64,000 nucleotides of DNA from Zobellia nedashkovskayae (GTDB lineage Bacteria > Bacteroidota > Bacteroidia > Flavobacteriales > Flavobacteriaceae): NCBI RefSeq assembly GCF_015330125.1, contig NZ_JADDXR010000002.1, positions 1,798,001-1,862,000 on the forward strand, given 5' to 3'. Below the pieces are notes generated by a model. It had not been told where the DNA came from and did not search any database. It was given only the letters and a program-made list of their open reading frames with translations. Made by a program: the position numbers and the translations under genes. Below are positions 26,060 to 35,437 of this stretch, piece after piece. The first letter of the stretch is position 1. Every line of letters starts with the position of its first letter.

Positions 26060-27409
26060 ATGAAAGAGCAAAAATATGATGTATTTGTTATAGGAAGTGG
26101 GGTTGCTGGGCAAGCCGTAGCAGAAGCCTGTGTAGAGTCTGGACTTAAAGTTGCTATTGCTGATAAGCGAGAATATGGCGGTACCTGCTCTAATAGGGGG
26201 TGTGATCCTAAGAAAATATTGTTGGGTGCAACAGAACTTATAGAGGCAAGTAAAAATCTTGAAGGCAAGGGAATTCAGAATGTTCCTAAACTCAATTGGA
26301 AGAAGTTGATGAAATTTAAAGAAAGTTTTACTCGAACTATTCCGAAGTCTACGGAGAAAAAATTAGAGGACTTAGGAATTGACATGTATCATCAATCTCC
26401 AAAATTCATAAACGAGAATACCCTTTCCGTAGAAGGGAAGACCATTCAGGCAGATAAAATTGTAATCGCCACAGGATATGAGCCACGCGAATTGAATTTT
26501 AAAGGAAGCAAGCATTTAAAAACTAGCGATGATTTTTTAAGTCAGAAAAAGCTGCCCGAAAAAATCACTTTTATTGGAGGTGGTTACGTGGGAATGGAAT
26601 TTGCACATATTGCTTCTAGAGCAGGAGCTCAAGTAACTATAATAGATTCCGGCAAGAGAATTCTAAAGGCTTTTGATACTGATTTAGCCAAGGAACTGAC
26701 TACGTATTCGAAAGACTTAGGGATCGAATTTATTTTTAACGCACAAATTACGGGATTAAAGAAAGGGACTAAAAACCTGAAAGTATCCTTTGAGAAAAAA
26801 GGGAAGATAGAGACCTTAAAAACAAAAGCTGTTTTTAATACGGCAGGGCGGGTTCCCGCAATTTTAAAATTACAGCTAGAAAAAGGAAATGTAACTTTTA
26901 ATGAGAATGGAATTGAGACAAATGATTATTTGCAAAGCACGAGTAATGCAAATGTCTATGCCTGTGGTGATGTCTCCGACAAAGGGTTACCGTTAACACC
27001 GCTCTCCGGTAAAGAGGGAAATGTAGTGGCTACCAATATTATAGAAGGAAACAAGAAAAAGCTAGAGATTCCAGTTACTCCATCAGTGGTATTTACACTG
27101 CCAAACTTAGCGTCAGTAGGGTATTCGGAGGAGGAAGCTAAAAGCAGGTACAAGAGTGTAGTAGTTAATTATGAATCGGCTTCCAATTGGTTTAATGCCA
27201 AACGAATTAATGCACCTGTATATGCTTATAAACTTTTACTTAACGAACGTACAAAGACAATTGTAGGAGCGCATTTGGTAGGTCCTGACGCCGGCGAGAC
27301 GATTAATTTGTTTGCTCTGGCTATAAATCAAGGAATGACCGTTAAACAAATAAAGCAGACCATTTTCACCTATCCATCATGGGCTAACGATATTAAATCT
27401 ATGGTGTAA
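26060..27409 (+). CDS. FAD/NAD(P)-dependent oxidoreductase of the pyridine-nucleotide disulfide family
   Basis: A 449-residue flavoprotein starting at the ATG at 26060 (MKEQKYDVFVIG). It has the FAD Rossmann motif GSGVAG, the redox-active pair C43-C48 (GGTCSNRGCDPKK), the NAD(P)-binding IGGGYVGMEFAHIASRAGA (about 180) and the second FAD contact NVYACGDVSD (about 300). The dimerisation domain ends QTIFTYPSWANDIKSMV. In glutathione reductase and lipoamide dehydrogenase this site reads HPTxxE and supplies the catalytic His-Glu pair; here the His is replaced by Tyr and no Glu follows. The enzyme is therefore probably not a classic lipoamide or glutathione reductase. Substrate unknown. Confidence 0.85.
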   Translation: MKEQKYDVFVIGSGVAGQAVAEACVESGLKVAIADKREYGGTCSNRGCDPKKILLGATELIEASKNLEGKGIQNVPKLNWKKLMKFKESFTRTIPKSTEKKLEDLGIDMYHQSPKFINENTLSVEGKTIQADKIVIATGYEPRELNFKGSKHLKTSDDFLSQKKLPEKITFIGGGYVGMEFAHIASRAGAQVTIIDSGKRILKAFDTDLAKELTTYSKDLGIEFIFNAQITGLKKGTKNLKVSFEKKGKIETLKTKAVFNTAGRVPAILKLQLEKGNVTFNENGIETNDYLQSTSNANVYACGDVSDKGLPLTPLSGKEGNVVATNIIEGNKKKLEIPVTPSVVFTLPNLASVGYSEEEAKSRYKSVVVNYESASNWFNAKRINAPVYAYKLLLNERTKTIVGAHLVGPDAGETINLFALAINQGMTVKQIKQTIFTYPSWANDIKSMV

Positions 27410-27424
27410 AGTAAACCTGTTTAC

Positions 27425-28225
27425 TTAATGATTTTGTAATCGCTCTTTCAGCTTTTGAGCGGGACCGGTTTCTTTGTTTCTAATAGCATGTGTCATTGAA
27501 GAAACGAATAGGATTATAGCAGCAACAAGAGCAGAATATGCAACTAATTCATAACTGTCTTTGTGTCTTATAAATATAGCAACAAAGGCCCACGCGGCAA
27601 CAAGTGCAAACTCACGCATATTACGTTGCCAGGTAATGCTCAGGTTAATAATCGTGGCAACAATTACCATAATAATGGTCCACGTTACTTCAGAGAGTGG
27701 TGCGCCTTCCCAACCTAATTTGGTAAGATATGCCGAAACATTAGCAATGGTTGCCACTGCAATCCAGCCGCTATATAAACAAATAGGCCACCATACTAGG
27801 CCAATAACCTCAATGGGAGCATCCCATCTTTCCATGTTGGTGTTCAAAATTATTTTTATAAGCGAAAAAAGAATACCCAGCATAATCAATACTGATATTC
27901 CAGTGTAATCAAATACAAATGCCAAAACCCAAGCGGCATTTAGAATGTTGGCGATAAAAAACCAATATCCGGTTTGAGAAATAAAGTTGCTTTCTTTTTT
28001 ACCGAAGAAGGCTCTTTTTACTTGAAAGATAGCATATCCTAGAAGACCTAAGAAAATGATGCCCCAAATAGAAAAAGCATACGGAGCTGGAGTAAAAAGG
28101 TTGTCATATTTACGGCTTATTTCACCTATGGTAGTGTCGTTTAGCCGGTACATTTGCGAGATGTAATTGACACCAATAACGAACAGTACAGAAAACAAGT
28201 TGAGTAAAGCTAGTCTCTTTTTCAT
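27425..28225 (-). CDS. TspO/MBR-like tryptophan-rich membrane protein
   Basis: A 266-residue integral membrane protein with about seven to eight hydrophobic helices, more than the five of canonical TspO. The TspO-like core includes FTPAPYAFSIWGIIFLGLL (about 45-63), NAAWVLAFVF (about 97) and IGLVWWPICLYSGW. Related proteins bind tetrapyrroles or lipophilic ligands; the function here is not known. It converges with the flavoprotein gene, and a short hairpin without a T-run (27409-27426) lies between them. Confidence 0.75.
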   Translation of the reverse strand: MKKRLALLNLFSVLFVIGVNYISQMYRLNDTTIGEISRKYDNLFTPAPYAFSIWGIIFLGLLGYAIFQVKRAFFGKKESNFISQTGYWFFIANILNAAWVLAFVFDYTGISVLIMLGILFSLIKIILNTNMERWDAPIEVIGLVWWPICLYSGWIAVATIANVSAYLTKLGWEGAPLSEVTWTIIMVIVATIINLSITWQRNMREFALVAAWAFVAIFIRHKDSYELVAYSALVAAIILFVSSMTHAIRNKETGPAQKLKERLQNH

Positions 28226-28298
28226 GATTGAAAATTTTTATAAAACTACGGCAAGAATAATCCTTAGATTAGCCTTAACTAATAAAAAATGGACTGGT

Positions 28299-28964
28299 TT
28301 AAAAACGCTTTTTCCGGCGGGATTCTGTAAATTGTACTTGAAAAACTTCATCTTCGGTCAGAGCGTAAACTTCATTATCTGCTTGTGGTTTCAAAACATG
28401 AGTTCCCGTAAAGGTTCCAAAAGCAGGCAATATCATCTGATGCTCTGATTTAAAAAAACAAGATAATCGCACAGATTGGCGTCCCATACCTTGCAAACGA
28501 ACCGCGGGGTGAATATGACCGGAAAAATTGAAAAAACCTTCACGTTCTACAGGGTGATGCGTCAACAAAAAACCGTCTAGCTGTATTTCAGAAACAACCC
28601 GTATTCCTAAATTTTCATATTTCAGTGGTGAAATGATATCGTGGTTACCGGCAACCAAGATAATTTCCGAAATAACAGTGCTTAACCATTTTTCAAATAA
28701 TACCCATTCTTTGTTCAGTGAAGAATGAAATAGGTCTCCCATAAAAACTATTATTTCTGGCTGAAAGAAATGAATAGCCTCATCCATAGTGTCAAAATTC
28801 TTTAGTACTGCGGCTTGAGGTACCGCTGCTCCAAATTTGCGAAAGTGAGATATCTTTCCTAGGTGCACGTCACTAATCAGTAGCATTGATTTTTCCTTCC
28901 AAAAAAGAACTCCGGACGGATGCATAATAAAATGTTGATGACGTATTTTTAAAGGTTGCACCAT
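28299..28964 (-). CDS. pdeM: Ligase-associated DNA damage response endonuclease PdeM
   Basis: A 221-residue calcineurin-like metallophosphoesterase. All metal-binding motifs are visible: LISDVHLGK (D, H), VFMGDLFHS, VAGNHD, LTHHPV and SGHIHP. PdeM-type enzymes accompany the ATP-dependent ligase/helicase/exonuclease set found in many bacteria and are thought to process DNA ends or small phosphodiesters. In this genome it is separated from the other three genes by a divergent lipoprotein gene, so it now needs its own promoter in the 76-base gap 28965-29040. Confidence 0.88.
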   Translation of the reverse strand: MVQPLKIRHQHFIMHPSGVLFWKEKSMLLISDVHLGKISHFRKFGAAVPQAAVLKNFDTMDEAIHFFQPEIIVFMGDLFHSSLNKEWVLFEKWLSTVISEIILVAGNHDIISPLKYENLGIRVVSEIQLDGFLLTHHPVEREGFFNFSGHIHPAVRLQGMGRQSVRLSCFFKSEHQMILPAFGTFTGTHVLKPQADNEVYALTEDEVFQVQFTESRRKKRF

Positions 28965-29040
28965 GACGGATAAAGATAATAAATCAAGAAATGAATCGTT
29001 TTGTTAAAAATCATAATAAAAAACCCAAATTTTTGATCTT

Positions 29041-29475
29041 ATGAAAAAAGTATTTATTTTATTTAGTGCGCTAACCCTTGGTTTCTTTACATCTTGTAGT
29101 GATGATGATAGTGAAGATAGTCCAGAAAATTCTTTAATGGGCTCTTGGCAACTTACGGCTGAGTTTGATAATGATGTGGCTTATGAGCTTGATAATTGTG
29201 ATTTAGAAGAAACACTTGTTTTTAAATCTGATGGAATCTATGATTTTATAGATTACGATCCAGTTGAAGGAAATGAAAACGAATGTGCCATAGATGAAGA
29301 TGGTTTAGAGTCAGGCGAATGGTCACTACCTTCTTCTGGTAAAATATTGATTGTTACCGATAGTGATGAGACTGTACTTGAATATTCAATTTCAGGAAAT
29401 GAACTTACTATTACATCTATAGACGAATATGAAGGAGAAACGGATGTTTACAAATATGTTTACACTAAGAAATAG
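29041..29475 (+). CDS. Lipocalin-like lipoprotein
   Basis: A 144-residue lipoprotein: signal peptide with lipidation at C19 (FFTSC), an acidic DDDSEDSPE linker, then a lipocalin-like domain starting LMGSWQLTAEFDND, with alternating beta-strands and two Cys that could pair (about 60 and 83). This family (lipocalin-like domain, DUF4923/5004 type) is abundant in Flavobacteriaceae and lacks a known ligand. It lies on the opposite strand between pdeM and the repair helicase and looks like an insertion into that cluster. A hairpin terminator follows. Confidence 0.8.
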   Translation: MKKVFILFSALTLGFFTSCSDDDSEDSPENSLMGSWQLTAEFDNDVAYELDNCDLEETLVFKSDGIYDFIDYDPVEGNENECAIDEDGLESGEWSLPSSGKILIVTDSDETVLEYSISGNELTITSIDEYEGETDVYKYVYTKK

Positions 29476-29514
29476 TCTGTAAAATTAGGCTTAGCTCAAT
29501 TACCTAGATATTTG

Positions 29515-29551
29515 AAACCTGTTAGAACTTTTATGTTTTAGCAGGTTTTTT
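29515..29551 (+). terminator. Probable intrinsic terminator of the lipocalin gene
   Basis: AAACCTG pairs with CAGGTTT across an AT-rich interior loop, followed by a T-run. It lies 40 bases after the lipoprotein stop and abuts the convergent helicase stop. Confidence 0.5.
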
Positions 29552-32019
29552 TATTTCTTCATCAATAGTGCTGACATACGCTTGATGCGGTCAGCTAATT
29601 TTTCACTAGATAGTTTCTCGCGACTCATGCGGTCAGTAATTAATGGAAAAGCAAATGGAGTTGCTTTTTCGCATGATTTCCATACGATTTCTTGCTCGGC
29701 AATACGTTCTAAGGAAAGTCGCAAACGTCCTTCTTCTAGTTGATGTTGAAAGGTTTCGGTAAAGGCTTGTTGAAAGAGTAAGTTTTCAGGTTCATAATCC
29801 CTGAAAACTTCAAAAAGTAATTGGGAGTTGCTTTGCAAATGTTTCATTTTAACGCCCTTGTTTGGATAGCCTGTAAATACCATACCACTGATAATAGCAA
29901 TATCTCGAAATTTGCGACGTGCCATTTCTGTGGCGTTTAGGCTTTTTTGTAAATCGTCTAGTAAATACTCGGCTGTAAATAAATCATTGTCTAGGACTTG
30001 TTGAATATCTATCTGTTGGTCAGAAAGCAACTCAAAACCATAGTCGTTAAATGCCAATGAAAAAGTGATAGGAGATAGCAAACTGATGCGGTATCCTAAA
30101 AGACTGCCCATAGCCTCGTGAACAAAACGCCCTTCAAAAGGATAGAATACATGATGGTACCCTTCCCGTGTTTTAAAGGTTTCAATCAGGAATTCATTTG
30201 GGTTGGGAACAATACTTTCACGCCTTTGACGCTCGAATATATGGGCTAGAGAACGTATTTCTACCGATTGGTATTTTCTGTCTTCACTGGAGGTATACAG
30301 TTCTTCTCGCAATAATTTGGACATCTGGGCCGATAGGGTCATACGACTTCCGGACCAGCTAGAAATTTTATTGGTCTTTTTGGTTGAGTTTCGAACGTGT
30401 ACCTGCATGTCCTTTATTCTAATGAATTCAAGGTTTCTTCCCGCAAACGTAAAAACATCGCCTCTATTTAATTTCGAAATAAAGAACTCTTCTATAGAGC
30501 CAATATATCCTCCCTTTTGATAACGGACGGTAAGGTTTACATCACCTACAATGGTGCCAATCTGAAAACGGTGCCGCATGGCAACGCCACGGTTGTTTAC
30601 TTTAAATTTTCCGTCTTCTTCGACTTCTACTTTTTTGTATTCATCGTATGATTGTAGACTCTGACTGCCCATAACTAAAAAGTTGAGTAACCATTGCCAT
30701 TGGTCTAAGGTCAAAGTTTGATAACAGAACGTCTGACTAACTTCTTTATATATTTCATCTGGATAGAATCCATCTGAAATAGCCAACGATGTAAGATATT
30801 GCAGGAGTACATCGTAGCAATTAAGGTAGGGCATGCGGTCTTCTACGGCATTGTGTTTAACTGCTTGCTGTAATGCGGAGGCCTCAATAAGCTCAATGGC
30901 GTGGGTGGGTAAAAAATAAATTACGCTTTCTTCGCCTGGCCTATGTCCACTGCGGCCCGCACGCTGTAAAAAGCGAGCCACTCCTTTGGGTCCGCCAATC
31001 TGGACTACGGTTTCAACTGGGGCAAAATCTACTCCTAAATCCAAACTAGAGGTGCAAACTACTGCTTTTAATTCTTCGTTTCTAATAGCATTTTCAACCC
31101 AATTGCGGGTGTCTTTATTGATGCTACCGTGGTGCATGGCAATATCACCTGCATATTCGGGATGTTTTTCAAGAATTTTCTGGAACCATATTTCACATTG
31201 GCTACGCGTATTTGTAAATAGTAGGGTAGTTCTGCTGTTGTTGATTATAGGAACAACATCTTCCAGCAAATGCAAACCCAAATGGCCACGCCAAGGAAAG
31301 GTTTCCATCTTTTTTGGAATGATACTTTTGACCGTAATTTTCTTTCTAATATTCGCCCGTATCATTACGGAATTTTCCAAGGCGTCTGTGTCGGGACCGA
31401 GGAGTACATGCCGTGCTTGCTCCAAGTTACCTATAGTAGCAGAAATTCCCCAAATACGAAGGTCTTTTGAAATGGTTTTAAGTCGGGATAAGGCCAGTTC
31501 CATTTGAACTCCTCGTTTGGTGCCCAACAGCTCGTGCCACTCGTCAACTACAATAGCAGAACAATCTTTAAAGATTTTATCATAGCCTTTTGTGGCCAAT
31601 AAGAGTTGCAGGCTTTCTGGCGTGGTAATCAGCAAATCGGGCATTTGCTTTTTTTGTCCCGCCCGTTCTTTTGTGGTCGTATCACCTGTACGGATACCAA
31701 CGGTCATTTGCGTTTCTAGATCGGCAGTAACTCTTTCTGCGGATTGTCTAATTTCTTGGGAAAGGGCCCGTAACGGGGTAATCCATATCGCTTTTAATCC
31801 TTTTTTGTGCTTGGCCTTGTACTGGGGATTGTTTTTGATGTAGTTCAAAACAATAGGAAACCAAAGAGCATAGGTCTTACCACTGCCTGTTGGAGCGTTC
31901 AATAGTCCGTTTTTACCTTGAAGAAATGCTTTCCAAGTGTCTTTTTGAAACTTGAAGGGCTTCCAGTTCTGTTGGTCGAACCAATTTTGGGCAATATGGT
32001 AAAGTTCTTCTCTATTCAT
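29551..32019 (-). CDS. Ligase-associated DNA damage response DEXH helicase (Lhr-like)
   Basis: An 822-residue SF2 helicase. Motif I is APTGSGKT (about 40), motif II is the DEWH box (IVVDEWHELLGTKRG, about 160), and motif III lies in GISATIGN. Motifs V-VI are SSLDLGVDFAPVETVVQIGGPKGVARFLQRAGRSGHRPGE (split: SSLDLGVDF and QRAGRSGHRPGE). The Lhr core and C-terminal DUF4942-like region follow. It lies 7 bases downstream of the ligase gene in the exonuclease-ligase-helicase operon, and should unwind or remodel DNA during end repair. Confidence 0.93.
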   Translation of the reverse strand: MNREELYHIAQNWFDQQNWKPFKFQKDTWKAFLQGKNGLLNAPTGSGKTYALWFPIVLNYIKNNPQYKAKHKKGLKAIWITPLRALSQEIRQSAERVTADLETQMTVGIRTGDTTTKERAGQKKQMPDLLITTPESLQLLLATKGYDKIFKDCSAIVVDEWHELLGTKRGVQMELALSRLKTISKDLRIWGISATIGNLEQARHVLLGPDTDALENSVMIRANIRKKITVKSIIPKKMETFPWRGHLGLHLLEDVVPIINNSRTTLLFTNTRSQCEIWFQKILEKHPEYAGDIAMHHGSINKDTRNWVENAIRNEELKAVVCTSSLDLGVDFAPVETVVQIGGPKGVARFLQRAGRSGHRPGEESVIYFLPTHAIELIEASALQQAVKHNAVEDRMPYLNCYDVLLQYLTSLAISDGFYPDEIYKEVSQTFCYQTLTLDQWQWLLNFLVMGSQSLQSYDEYKKVEVEEDGKFKVNNRGVAMRHRFQIGTIVGDVNLTVRYQKGGYIGSIEEFFISKLNRGDVFTFAGRNLEFIRIKDMQVHVRNSTKKTNKISSWSGSRMTLSAQMSKLLREELYTSSEDRKYQSVEIRSLAHIFERQRRESIVPNPNEFLIETFKTREGYHHVFYPFEGRFVHEAMGSLLGYRISLLSPITFSLAFNDYGFELLSDQQIDIQQVLDNDLFTAEYLLDDLQKSLNATEMARRKFRDIAIISGMVFTGYPNKGVKMKHLQSNSQLLFEVFRDYEPENLLFQQAFTETFQHQLEEGRLRLSLERIAEQEIVWKSCEKATPFAFPLITDRMSREKLSSEKLADRIKRMSALLMKK

Positions 32020-32026
32020 TTATGGG

Positions 32027-33691
32027 TTAAGGAATCATCAACTTTAAATCCTCTAAGGAATTGGCTTCGTGAATAGTTTTATCTTTTCTCCATCTCAATA
32101 TTCTTGGAAACCTCGTGGCAACCCCACTTTTATGGCGCTTTGATAAGGCTATGCCTTCAAAGGCAATTTCAAATACATGATGTGGAGTAACCGAGCGCAC
32201 CGGTCCAAAACGTTCTAACGTGTTTTTCTTGATCCAAGCATCTACCTTTCTAAACTCGGCATCGGTAAGGCCGGAATAGGCTTTGGCAAAAGTAACCAGT
32301 TCTTTTTCACCTTCATCGTTGGTGTTCCAAAGTGCAAAGGTATAATCTGTAAACAAATTACTGCGTCTACCATGACCTCGCATAGCGTAAGTGAGTACGG
32401 CATCAATAGTTAATGGGTCTACTTTCCATTTCCACCAATCGCCTTTTTTTCGACCTACTAAATAAGGAGAATCTTTGTGTTTTAACATGAGTCCTTCGCT
32501 GAACATTTCACGGGAACGCTCCCTTTCTATGGCTGCCTCTTCCCAAGAATTAAAGTGCATGGTTTCTGAAAGGTGAAAAGGTAAGTCAGTATGGTTTATC
32601 TCCTTGAATAATTTTTCTAAGATAGTCCTACGTTCGGTAAAAGGTTTGTTTCTAATATCCTTTCCTTCCCATTCCAAAATATCATACGCCTTTAAAATAA
32701 CGGGGACTTTCTTTAGTAAAGCCTTTGAAACCGTTTTGCGACCTATGCGTGTCTGTAAATCATTAAAGGTGCCTATCTGCCCATCTATATAAGGTAATAT
32801 TTCTCCGTCAATGACAGTACCTTTCGGTATTTTATTTATGAAAGTCCCAAATTCTGGGTATTTATCGGTTACGAGCTCCTCGCCACGGCTCCAGACAAAC
32901 AGCTCATTATTTCTAAGAATAACCTGCGAACGGATACCGTCCCACTTATGTTCTGCTGACCAATGAGAAACATCACCTAAATCCTCTGGCTCACCTTCAA
33001 TTGCGTAAGCCAAGTAAAAGGGATAAGGTTTAGAAAGGTAATCGCTCTCGTTCTCTTCTAAAATAAGTTCTTGAAATGTGATTTTGTTTGGGTCCCAGTT
33101 TCCCATAAGTTTATAGGCCAAAATATCCTCATCTATTTCCGTCGCCTTGGCTAAGGCTCTTGTCATTAGTTTTTGACTAACACCAATACGAAAACCTCCG
33201 GTAATCAACTTGGTAAAAACGAAGCGTTCGTAATAATCGAGTACTTTCCAGTTTTCAAAGAGGTAGGTTTTTTTGTCGACGTCGGATTTCTTCTTCAACG
33301 CAATCATCTCCTCTAGAAATTGGGTCAATGTTTTTTCTGTGGATGTTTTGCTCGAAGGAACAATCAGGGCAATGGTTTCCGCCAAATCGCCCACAATGTG
33401 ATAGCTCTCTTCAAACAGCCAAAGGGGAATATTCGCCAATTCCGAGGCCCATTCGCGTAATAGGGTTGTGTTTACTGGTCTTGGCGGTCTGCGATGAGAT
33501 AGAATAGCAATGGTCCATACCTTATCCGTATCATTAGCAACCAGAAAATAATCTGCTAAAGCCTGAACCTTTATATTAGTTTTATTGGTGCTGTCCAGTG
33601 TTTTTATTAGTGCAGCGAATCCTCTCATGCCCAATTCATTTGATGCAATGGAGGTTGGGACATCCGTTTCTGATGTTGTTTGTGGTTTCAT
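32027..33691 (-). CDS. ATP-dependent DNA ligase (repair-cluster type)
   Basis: A 554-residue ATP-dependent ligase with an N-terminal helical DNA-binding domain (about 20-220), the adenylation domain with the nucleophile Lys in AEHKWDGIRSQV (about 250), motif III (VIDGEILPY), motif IV (SEGLMLKHKDSPY), motif V (DWWKWKVDPLTID), and an OB-fold C-terminus. It joins nicks by ligase-adenylate chemistry. Its start overlaps the exonuclease stop by ATGA, so the two are coupled; the helicase follows. This is the second ligase of the bacterium in all likelihood, beside the NAD-dependent LigA not seen in this window. Confidence 0.94.
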   Translation of the reverse strand: MKPQTTSETDVPTSIASNELGMRGFAALIKTLDSTNKTNIKVQALADYFLVANDTDKVWTIAILSHRRPPRPVNTTLLREWASELANIPLWLFEESYHIVGDLAETIALIVPSSKTSTEKTLTQFLEEMIALKKKSDVDKKTYLFENWKVLDYYERFVFTKLITGGFRIGVSQKLMTRALAKATEIDEDILAYKLMGNWDPNKITFQELILEENESDYLSKPYPFYLAYAIEGEPEDLGDVSHWSAEHKWDGIRSQVILRNNELFVWSRGEELVTDKYPEFGTFINKIPKGTVIDGEILPYIDGQIGTFNDLQTRIGRKTVSKALLKKVPVILKAYDILEWEGKDIRNKPFTERRTILEKLFKEINHTDLPFHLSETMHFNSWEEAAIERERSREMFSEGLMLKHKDSPYLVGRKKGDWWKWKVDPLTIDAVLTYAMRGHGRRSNLFTDYTFALWNTNDEGEKELVTFAKAYSGLTDAEFRKVDAWIKKNTLERFGPVRSVTPHHVFEIAFEGIALSKRHKSGVATRFPRILRWRKDKTIHEANSLEDLKLMIP

Positions 33692-34722
33692 GATGTTTGC
33701 TTTTCTAGGGTTGCTGTTTCATCAGTAGCCGTGTTGTCCTCTTCGTCTCCATACTGAGTTTCTTCCGTACGAGCGTCATAACCTTGTTCGCGCAGGTATC
33801 GGGAAAATATTTCGGTATAACCGTGGGTGCAGATAATTTTTTCCGCTCCGGTGGCTTCAATACTGGATAAAAGCCCTTGCCAGTCACAGTGATCGCTCAA
33901 AACAAAACCTTTATCAATTGCCCGACGCCGGCGCGCACCCCGAAAGGTCATCCAACCACTGGCTGAAGCTGTTACGTATGGAACCATTTTACGAATCCAC
34001 GTACTGCCATGAGCACTGGGTGGAGCAAGAACAATGTTACCCAGTAGTTCTTCCTTTTTGGTTTCCCTGGTAATCAAGGTCGTTTCTGGAAAATCAACCA
34101 ATGGGCGCAATACTTGGGTCATGTTTTCAATGGCGCCATGGGTATATATTTTGCCAATATCGGGGTCTAGATATTTTAGGAGACGCTGCGCCTTCCCCAG
34201 ACTGTACCCGAATAAAATTGAAGTTTTGCCTTCAGATTTGTTCTCTTCCCACCATTGGTTGATATTCTCGAAAACCTCTTGTTGAGGTATCCATTTAAAA
34301 GCAGGAAGTCCAAAGGTACATTCCGTTATGAAAGTATGGCATTTAATAGGCTTGTATGGCGTAGAAATACCATCGTGTTCAGTTTTGTAATCTCCTGTAA
34401 ACACCCATATTTCTCCTTTATGTTCTACGCGAATTTGGGAAGATCCAATGATATGTCCCGCCGGATATAAGGTGAATTTCACATTATTGACTAGGAAAGT
34501 TTCTCCCCATTCTTTTCCCATCACATTAATTTCGCCCAAACGGTGACTAATTATAGGTACATTTCTATGATGCGTAATATATTGTTTATGTCCCCATCTA
34601 CTATGATCTGCATGACCGTGAGATATTATGGCCTTATCTACAGGTTTCCAAGGGTCTAGATAAACCTTGGCAGCACTGCAGTAAATACCTTTATCAGTGA
34701 ATTCGAGAAGTGGATTTTTCAT
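33688..34722 (-). CDS. Ligase-associated DNA damage response exonuclease (metallo-beta-lactamase fold)
   Basis: A 344-residue member of the CPSF/SNM1-like metallo-beta-lactamase family. The HxHxDH motif is present (SHGHADH, about 36-41), with further ligands in PAGHIIGSS, FTGDYK and the beta-CASP-type VLSDHCDWQGLL. Relatives degrade or trim DNA ends. It is the first gene of the exonuclease-ligase-helicase operon, its TGA overlapping the ligase ATG. The last 20 or so residues are an acidic, Thr-rich tail. Confidence 0.92.
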   Translation of the reverse strand: MKNPLLEFTDKGIYCSAAKVYLDPWKPVDKAIISHGHADHSRWGHKQYITHHRNVPIISHRLGEINVMGKEWGETFLVNNVKFTLYPAGHIIGSSQIRVEHKGEIWVFTGDYKTEHDGISTPYKPIKCHTFITECTFGLPAFKWIPQQEVFENINQWWEENKSEGKTSILFGYSLGKAQRLLKYLDPDIGKIYTHGAIENMTQVLRPLVDFPETTLITRETKKEELLGNIVLAPPSAHGSTWIRKMVPYVTASASGWMTFRGARRRRAIDKGFVLSDHCDWQGLLSSIEATGAEKIICTHGYTEIFSRYLREQGYDARTEETQYGDEEDNTATDETATLEKQTS

Positions 34723-34841
34723 GTTCTTTGAAAGTTACATAATATTCTAAAATGTCATGGATTATTATCTAGATACCGATAGTACCTAATAACGGGTCCA
34801 AAATAATCATTCAGTAAGAGGAGAATGACCTCTAAAAAAAT

Positions 34842-34849
34842 TATATTTG
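34842..34849 (+). promoter_or_regulatory. -7 promoter element of the TerB-like gene
   Basis: TATATTTG matches TAnnTTTG. Transcription would start near 34855, so the real start codon is the ATG at 34871 rather than an in-frame TTG at 34847, which lies inside this element. Confidence 0.6.
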
Positions 34850-34870
34850 CTGCCAATAAAATTGATATTT

Positions 34871-35293
34871 ATGGCAATCGCAGATTTATATAGTAGTGGT
34901 GAGCACAGAAGAAACCTTGCTCATTTTGCAGCTATTGCAACTTTGGCTAGTGTAGATGGTGAAATAAGCTCAGAAGAAAAAAGTATGTTGGACCGCTTTG
35001 CGGCTAAGTTTGATATTACAGAAGCTGAGTATATAGAGGTGTTAAAAAAGGAGAACAAATATCCCATTGACCCTCCACATACATCAGAAAACAGACTTGA
35101 GCGTGTTTATGACCTTTTTCGTATTATTTTTTCTGACCATCATATTGACAATGAAGAAATGGTGTTATTGAAGAAATATGCAATTGGTTTGGGTTTTTCA
35201 GGAGACCAAGCCGATAAGGTAATTGAGAAATCCGTGGCTATTTTTAGTGGCCGAATAGATTTTGATGATTACGTGTATCTTTTGAAACACTAA
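34871..35293 (+). CDS. TerB-family tellurite resistance-like protein
   Basis: A 140-residue all-helical protein of the TerB/DjlA-N family. It shows the repeated acidic pattern ATLASVDGEISSEEKSMLDRFA (about 24-45) and IIFSDHHIDNEEMVLLKKYA (about 87-106), two halves each carrying conserved acidic residues that bind metal in TerB structures. Members are linked to stress and membrane-associated complexes, but function is uncertain when ter genes are absent, as here. The start at 34871 is set by the promoter position. Confidence 0.85.
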   Translation: MAIADLYSSGEHRRNLAHFAAIATLASVDGEISSEEKSMLDRFAAKFDITEAEYIEVLKKENKYPIDPPHTSENRLERVYDLFRIIFSDHHIDNEEMVLLKKYAIGLGFSGDQADKVIEKSVAIFSGRIDFDDYVYLLKH

Positions 35294-35304
35294 GGAAACA
35301 TAAT

Positions 35305-35347
35305 AAAGCCCCGGAAAAATTTAAATTTTTCCGGGGCTTTTTTTTTT
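35305..35347. terminator. Strong intrinsic terminator
   Basis: AAAGCCCCGGAAAAATTT and AAATTTTTCCGGGGCTTT form a perfect inverted repeat with T- and A-rich flanks, 12 bases after the TerB-like gene. It may also act on leftward fbp transcripts. Confidence 0.85.
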
Positions 35348-35437
35348 GTCTTAAACTGGCCATAAATTCTTTGGTCTTCTCAACCATTGGACAACGACTG
35401 TATAAGAAAGGAATTAATTCTCCTCATAGGTAAGTTC

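Noticed and set aside
27409..27426. Hairpin between the flavoprotein and TspO-like genes
   Set aside because: The inverted repeat AAGTAAAC/GTTTACTT has a 2-base loop and no T-run, so it is not convincing as a terminator.
29789..29813. TTTTCAGG...CCCTGAAAA inverted repeat resembling the regulatory palindrome
   Set aside because: It lies inside the helicase coding region, has a different spacer and no tandem partner at 26 bp.
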